Shown one piece after another: positions 30,923-34,812 of a DNA stretch of 34,812 bases. The first letter of the stretch is position 1. The number at the start of each line of letters is the position of its first letter. The stretch comes from CAYUYV01 sp050331455 (GTDB lineage: Bacteria; Pseudomonadota; Alphaproteobacteria; JAJFIK01), in contig JBHJGV010000072.1 of the NCBI GenBank assembly GCA_050331455.1, positions 1 through 34,812 on the forward strand, written 5' to 3'. The notes under the pieces were generated by a model that saw nothing but the letters and a program-made list of their open reading frames with translations, searched no databases and was not told the DNA's origin. The position numbers and the translations under genes are program-made.

Positions 30923-30950
30923 TTTGCTTGCCGGTCAATCCTTCTATAGT
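30923..30950 (+). promoter_or_regulatory. Candidate secA promoter
   Basis: TTTGCT (30923-30928) and TATAGT (30945-30950), 16 bp apart, lie in a local AT-rich patch. Transcription from here would leave a leader of roughly 145 nt before the secA ATG at 31101. I did not find a recognisable SecM-like arrest peptide in the leader. Confidence 0.35.
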
Positions 30951-31100
30951 GCGTGGCGAGTGGCGGACGGGGATTTCCAGGCGTAATGGGTGTTCCTTCA
31001 GGAACCGCGCGGCTGGCCCGTGCAACGCCAGTATTCAGGACAGCCGATCGTTAACAACGCGGCTCCCACCAGAGACGACAGAAGCGACGAGGACAACAGC

Positions 31101-33872
31101 ATGTTGGGTTTAGGCGCGGTAGCGCAGCGATTTTTCGGCACGTCCAATGACCGGCAGCTCAAGCCGTTCTGGACGAAGGTCGAGGCGATCAACGCGCTCG
31201 AAGCGGAGCTGACCCCGCTCAGCGACGACGAAATCCGCGCGCGGACCGGCCAATTCAAGGAGCGCATCGCACAAGGCGAAAGCCTCGATGCCCTGCTGCA
31301 CGAAGCCTTCGCAACCGTGCGCGAGGCCGCCAAGCGGACCCTGGGCCAGCGCCATTACGATGTGCAGATGCTGGGCGGCATCGTCCTCCACAACGGCATG
31401 ATCGCCGAAATGAAGACCGGCGAGGGCAAGACCCTGGTGGCGACGGCGCCGGTCTATCTCAATGCCCTCGCGGGCAAGGGCGTTCACGTTATCACGGTCA
31501 ACGATTACCTCGCCGCGCGGGATGCCGAGTGGATGGGCCAGGTCTATCGGTTCCTGGGTCTGTCCGTGGGCTGCATTGTTCATGGCCTGGACGACAGCCA
31601 GCGCAAGGCCGCCTACGCCGCTGACGTGACCTATGGCACCAACAACGAATTCGGATTCGATTACCTGCGTGACAACATGAAATACAGCCTGGATCAGATG
31701 GTCCAGCGCGGTCATTTCTTCTCGATCGTAGACGAGGTGGACTCGATCCTGATCGACGAGGCCCGCACGCCCCTGATCATTTCGGGGCCCACCGACGACA
31801 TGTCGGAGCTTTACAAGATCATCGACACGGTCATTCCTCAGCTTGAGGAGGATCACTATGAGGTCGACGAGAAGGCCCGCTCGGTCACCTTGACCGAGGA
31901 GGGCAACGAACAGGTCGAAGATCTGCTCCGGGAGATCGACGAGTCCCGCCTGGCCGCCGATCCGGATGCCTCGCCTTTGATGCAGGGCGAAGGCCTTTAC
32001 GACATCTCCAACGTCTCCATCGTGCACCATGTGAACCAGGCGCTGCGCGCCCACAAGCTGTTCACGCGGGACAAGGACTATATTGTCAAGGGCGGCCGGG
32101 TCATCATCATCGATGAATTCACGGGGCGGATGATGGAGGGGCGGCGTTATTCCGAAGGCCTGCACCAGGCGCTGGAAGCCAAGGAAGGCGCCATCATCCA
32201 GCCCGAGAATCAGACGCTGGCCTCGATCACCTTCCAGAACTATTTCCGGCTCTACGACAAGCTCGCCGGCATGACCGGCACGGCCATGACGGAAGCGGCG
32301 GAGTTCGAGGACATTTACGGTCTGCGCGCCATCGAGATGCCGACCAATGTCCCCGTCGCCCGTGCCGATGAAGACGATGAGGTCTATCGCACGGCACGCG
32401 AGAAATACGATGCCATCGTCGAGGAAATCGAGGACTGCTTCAAACGCAAGCAGCCGGTCCTGGTCGGCACCACCAGCATCGAGAAATCCGAATTCGTTTC
32501 TGAACTGCTGAAAAAGCGGAAAGTGAAGCACAATGTGCTTAATGCCCGCTTCCACGAGCAGGAGGCCCAGATCGTTGCCGATGCCGGCGTGCCCGGCGCC
32601 GTGACCATTGCCACGAACATGGCCGGTCGGGGTACGGATATTCAGCTCGGCGGCAATCTGGAAATGCGGATCCAGAACGAGACTGCGAGCATCACCGACG
32701 AGGCCAAGCACGCCGCCGCCGTCGAGACCATCAAGGCGGAAATCGCCGAGCGCAAACAGGCGGCCCTTGATGCCGGCGGGCTTTATGTGATCGGCACAGA
32801 ACGTCACGAAAGCCGTCGGATCGACAACCAGCTCCGTGGCCGGTCCGGTCGCCAGGGCGATCCGGGCCGCTCGAAATTCTATCTCAGCCTCGAAGACGAC
32901 CTGATGCGGATCTTCATGGCCGAGCGCCTCGACGGTATTCTCCAGCGCCTGGGCCTCGAAGACGGCGAGGCCATCGTCCATCCTTGGATCAACAAGGCGC
33001 TGGAAAAGGCCCAGCAGAAGGTGGAAGCCCGGAACTTCGACATCCGGAAAAATCTTCTGAAGTATGACGACGTGATGAATCACCAGCGCAAGGCGATCTT
33101 CGAGCAGCGCATCGACATGATGCGCACCGAAGACCTGAGCGATGTGGTCGGCGACATGCGCCACCAGGTGATCGACGATCTGGTGGCGATCCACATCCCG
33201 GAAAAGGCCTATCCGGAACAATGGGACACGGAGGGTCTAGCGGAGGAAGTCTCCCGCTTGCTCCATCTGGATCTGCCGGTCAAGGACTGGGCGGGCGAAG
33301 AAGGGATTGCGGATGAGGAGATCCGCACCCGGCTCTATGCCGCCGCCGATGCCGCCATGGCCGAAAAAGCCGCGACCATCGGGCCCGAGACCATGCGCAT
33401 GATCGAGAAGCGTTTCCTGCTGGAGACCATCGATCACGACTGGCGCGAGCATCTTCAGCAGCTTGATCATCTGCGCCAAGTCGTGGCCCTGCGCAGTTAC
33501 GGCCAGCGCGACCCCCTTAACGAGTTCAAGACGGAAGCCTTCACCCTGTTTGAAGGCCTGCTGACCCGTCTGCGCCAGGAGGTGACACGGGCCCTCATGG
33601 GACTGCGTATCGAGGAAGTCAGCGCCGAGGCGGCCGCGCCGATCGAAGACGACCGCCCCATGGAGGCCTATCATCCCGGTCTTACGGTGGATGCGGACGA
33701 ACTCGACCAGGAAGGGGTGCAAAAACAGGTCCGTCGCCGCCAGGCGGGGCAGGAGGTGGATCCGCGCAATCCGGAGACCTGGGGCAAGGTTTCCCGGAAC
33801 GCCGCTTGCCCCTGCGGCTCCGGCAAAAAGTTCAAGCAATGCCACGGGCGCATTGACGTGGGCATGGCCTGA
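31101..33872 (+). CDS. secA: Preprotein translocase subunit SecA
   Basis: ATPase motor that drives unfolded preproteins through SecYEG. The 923-residue protein begins LGLGAVAQRFFGTSNDRQLK. It carries Walker A MKTGEGKTLVA, the DEAD-like box VDEVDSILIDEARTPLIISG, the preprotein cross-linking domain, motif VI region RGRSGRQGDPGRSKFYLS, and the helical wing and scaffold. The end is the SEC-C zinc motif CPCGSGKKFKQCHG, which binds SecB and phospholipid. GAGGA lies before the ATG at 31101; the frame is open to 30990, but MLGLG is the family start. It ends 11 bp from the converging inositol monophosphatase gene. Confidence 0.98.
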   Translation: MLGLGAVAQRFFGTSNDRQLKPFWTKVEAINALEAELTPLSDDEIRARTGQFKERIAQGESLDALLHEAFATVREAAKRTLGQRHYDVQMLGGIVLHNGMIAEMKTGEGKTLVATAPVYLNALAGKGVHVITVNDYLAARDAEWMGQVYRFLGLSVGCIVHGLDDSQRKAAYAADVTYGTNNEFGFDYLRDNMKYSLDQMVQRGHFFSIVDEVDSILIDEARTPLIISGPTDDMSELYKIIDTVIPQLEEDHYEVDEKARSVTLTEEGNEQVEDLLREIDESRLAADPDASPLMQGEGLYDISNVSIVHHVNQALRAHKLFTRDKDYIVKGGRVIIIDEFTGRMMEGRRYSEGLHQALEAKEGAIIQPENQTLASITFQNYFRLYDKLAGMTGTAMTEAAEFEDIYGLRAIEMPTNVPVARADEDDEVYRTAREKYDAIVEEIEDCFKRKQPVLVGTTSIEKSEFVSELLKKRKVKHNVLNARFHEQEAQIVADAGVPGAVTIATNMAGRGTDIQLGGNLEMRIQNETASITDEAKHAAAVETIKAEIAERKQAALDAGGLYVIGTERHESRRIDNQLRGRSGRQGDPGRSKFYLSLEDDLMRIFMAERLDGILQRLGLEDGEAIVHPWINKALEKAQQKVEARNFDIRKNLLKYDDVMNHQRKAIFEQRIDMMRTEDLSDVVGDMRHQVIDDLVAIHIPEKAYPEQWDTEGLAEEVSRLLHLDLPVKDWAGEEGIADEEIRTRLYAAADAAMAEKAATIGPETMRMIEKRFLLETIDHDWREHLQQLDHLRQVVALRSYGQRDPLNEFKTEAFTLFEGLLTRLRQEVTRALMGLRIEEVSAEAAAPIEDDRPMEAYHPGLTVDADELDQEGVQKQVRRRQAGQEVDPRNPETWGKVSRNAACPCGSGKKFKQCHGRIDVGMA

Positions 33873-33883
33873 CCGGACGCGTA

Positions 33884-34708
33884 CTACTGGGGCGGGTCCG
33901 GTTGAAACAGCCTTGCGGTCGCCGCTTCGAGCGGCCCCTGCAGCCCTGCCGTACCGGCGACGACGGGAAACGCCGCTACCGGACGATCGGGATCGAACGG
34001 GGCCTTGATCCAGCCGCCCGCCTCTTCGATGAGCAGGGCTGCGGCGGCGATATCCCACAAATGGATGGCGCTTTCGAAATAGCCGTCCAAAACGCCCCCG
34101 GCCACACAGGCTAGATGCAGCGCGCCGGAGCCCAGGGCCCGGAACGTGGCGCCCTCCCTGGCCGCGCGGGCGAAAGCCTCCATGCTCACTTCGATGTCCC
34201 GTTTGGTCTGGTGGGCAAAGGCAAGGCGGCAGCCCTGAAGTGTGGATTGTGTCGATACGGACAACCGCGTATCGCGGCGTCCCGCCTCGGACCGAAAGGC
34301 GCCCGATCCGGCCTGCCCATGGAACTGAACGCCATGGGTCGGATCCTCGATCACGCCGATGGCATAGGCCCCGTCCACAAGCACGCCGATCGAAACGCAC
34401 CAGAACGGAATGCCGTGTACGTAATTCGTGGTGCCGTCGATCGGGTCGAGCACCCAGGTGCGGGCCCCAATCGTGCCGCCTTCCTCCTCACCCAGAACCG
34501 CGTCCCCGGGAAACCGCTCGGCGATCCTTTGGCGGATGAACTGCTCCACGTCCCGATCCGCCGCCGTGACCCAGTCGCCCGGCTCCTTCTGTTCCGGGGC
34601 GAAGCCGCTCGCGCGCCGGCGCCAGTCCATGGCCCGCGCACCGGCCTTCCGTGCCACCTCTCGGGCAAAACCATAGCGATCGATCAGGGCAGCATCGGCC
34701 ATCGGCAT
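33884..34708 (-). CDS. Inositol monophosphatase family protein (3'(2'),5'-bisphosphate nucleotidase-like)
   Basis: Mg-dependent, Li-sensitive phosphatase fold. The 274-residue protein has GEEEGG (73-78), WVLDPIDGTTNYVHG (85-99, metal ligands Asp88 and Asp91) and HLWDIAAAALLIEEAGG, with the third metal Asp. Substrates in the family include inositol phosphates, histidinol phosphate, PAP and fructose bisphosphate; residues visible here do not separate these. AAGGAG stands close upstream of the ATGs at 34708 and 34702. A run of ten G residues lies at 34722-34731, just upstream of that site on this strand's leader. The long frame to 34786 reads through that tract and is disfavoured. Confidence 0.93.
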   Translation of the reverse strand: MPMADAALIDRYGFAREVARKAGARAMDWRRRASGFAPEQKEPGDWVTAADRDVEQFIRQRIAERFPGDAVLGEEEGGTIGARTWVLDPIDGTTNYVHGIPFWCVSIGVLVDGAYAIGVIEDPTHGVQFHGQAGSGAFRSEAGRRDTRLSVSTQSTLQGCRLAFAHQTKRDIEVSMEAFARAAREGATFRALGSGALHLACVAGGVLDGYFESAIHLWDIAAAALLIEEAGGWIKAPFDPDRPVAAFPVVAGTAGLQGPLEAATARLFQPDPPQ

Positions 34709-34721
34709 CGAACTCCTTGTT

Positions 34722-34731
34722 GGGGGGGGGG
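34722..34731. repeat. Ten-base G homopolymer in the inositol monophosphatase leader
   Basis: Ten consecutive G on the plus strand (C on the coding strand of the minus-strand gene), 14 bp upstream of the ATG at 34708. Homopolymers of this length are prone to slippage and to sequencing or assembly error. Confidence 0.85.
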
Positions 34732-34812
34732 TGCGCGGCTGGCCGAATGAAGCGGGCAGGGCTGGTTGAAGGCAGGCGAAAACCACACCCGTTTTGTGTG
34801 GGGTTCGCGGGT

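Larger units (their letters stand above)
30558..31100. other. 543-bp divergent region between argJ and secA
   Basis: It holds one possible 34-codon membrane peptide gene (30676-30780, minus strand) and the secA promoter region. Many alphaproteobacteria have a parvulin-type peptidyl-prolyl isomerase gene between argJ and secA; no such frame is here. Other open frames lack ribosome sites. Confidence 0.6.

Noticed and set aside
28926..30986. 686-codon plus-strand frame over argJ
   Set aside because: argJ on the minus strand has its cleavage motif and all family blocks; the plus-strand product is Arg/Gly-rich shadow.

Overview
The window looks like about 35 kb of alphaproteobacterial chromosome with high GC and dense coding. 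The pth-ychF pair, and secA divergent from argJ with an inositol monophosphatase beside it, fit free-living alphaproteobacteria, perhaps of the Rhodospirillales. That placement is inferred from gene content and codon use, without any search. I saw no rRNA, tRNA, CRISPR array, insertion sequence or phage integrase.

Layout. 1-4.2 kb: plus-strand core and metabolic genes (pth, ychF, dienelactone hydrolase, DoxX-like protein, secreted cyclase-family protein). 4.2-10.3 kb: an accessory block. Four minus-strand genes of unknown function run head to tail, opposite a divergent gene for a two-helix membrane protein with SLATT/DUF4231-like features. Next comes a class II Fic enzyme behind an AT-rich, repeat-rich promoter. 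10.3-16.1 kb: two short-chain dehydrogenases, a GlsB/YeaQ membrane protein, a NeuD/PglD-type acyltransferase, an ACP-ketoacyl-ACP synthase III-reductase operon and a CgeB-like glycosyltransferase. With the DegT aminotransferase at 19.8-20.9 kb these read as a small sugar-acylation or surface-glycan toolkit. 16.1-19.8 kb: DUF2817 peptidase, RidA, thiolase and an exported YbjN protein. 21.1-24.4 kb: a 1092-residue protein with adenylation, carrier and thioesterase domains and a C-terminal chorismate-lyase-like domain. 24.6-28.4 kb: an orphan gene, a class III sirtuin, ThpR, and an overlapping pair encoding a two-helix membrane protein and a beta-lactamase-fold serine hydrolase without a signal peptide, in a stretch of lower GC. 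28.5-34.7 kb: GNAT, ArgJ with a basic N-terminal extension, secA and an inositol monophosphatase.

Best candidates for something undescribed: (1) the four-gene unknown cassette opposite the SLATT-like effector, whose proteins seem to share two kinds of beta-rich module; (2) the adenylation-carrier-thioesterase-chorismate-lyase fusion; (3) the serine hydrolase/two-helix membrane pair; (4) the Fic gene with a three-copy repeat and a palindrome as its apparent operator. All functions beyond recognised family motifs are inference from sequence alone.
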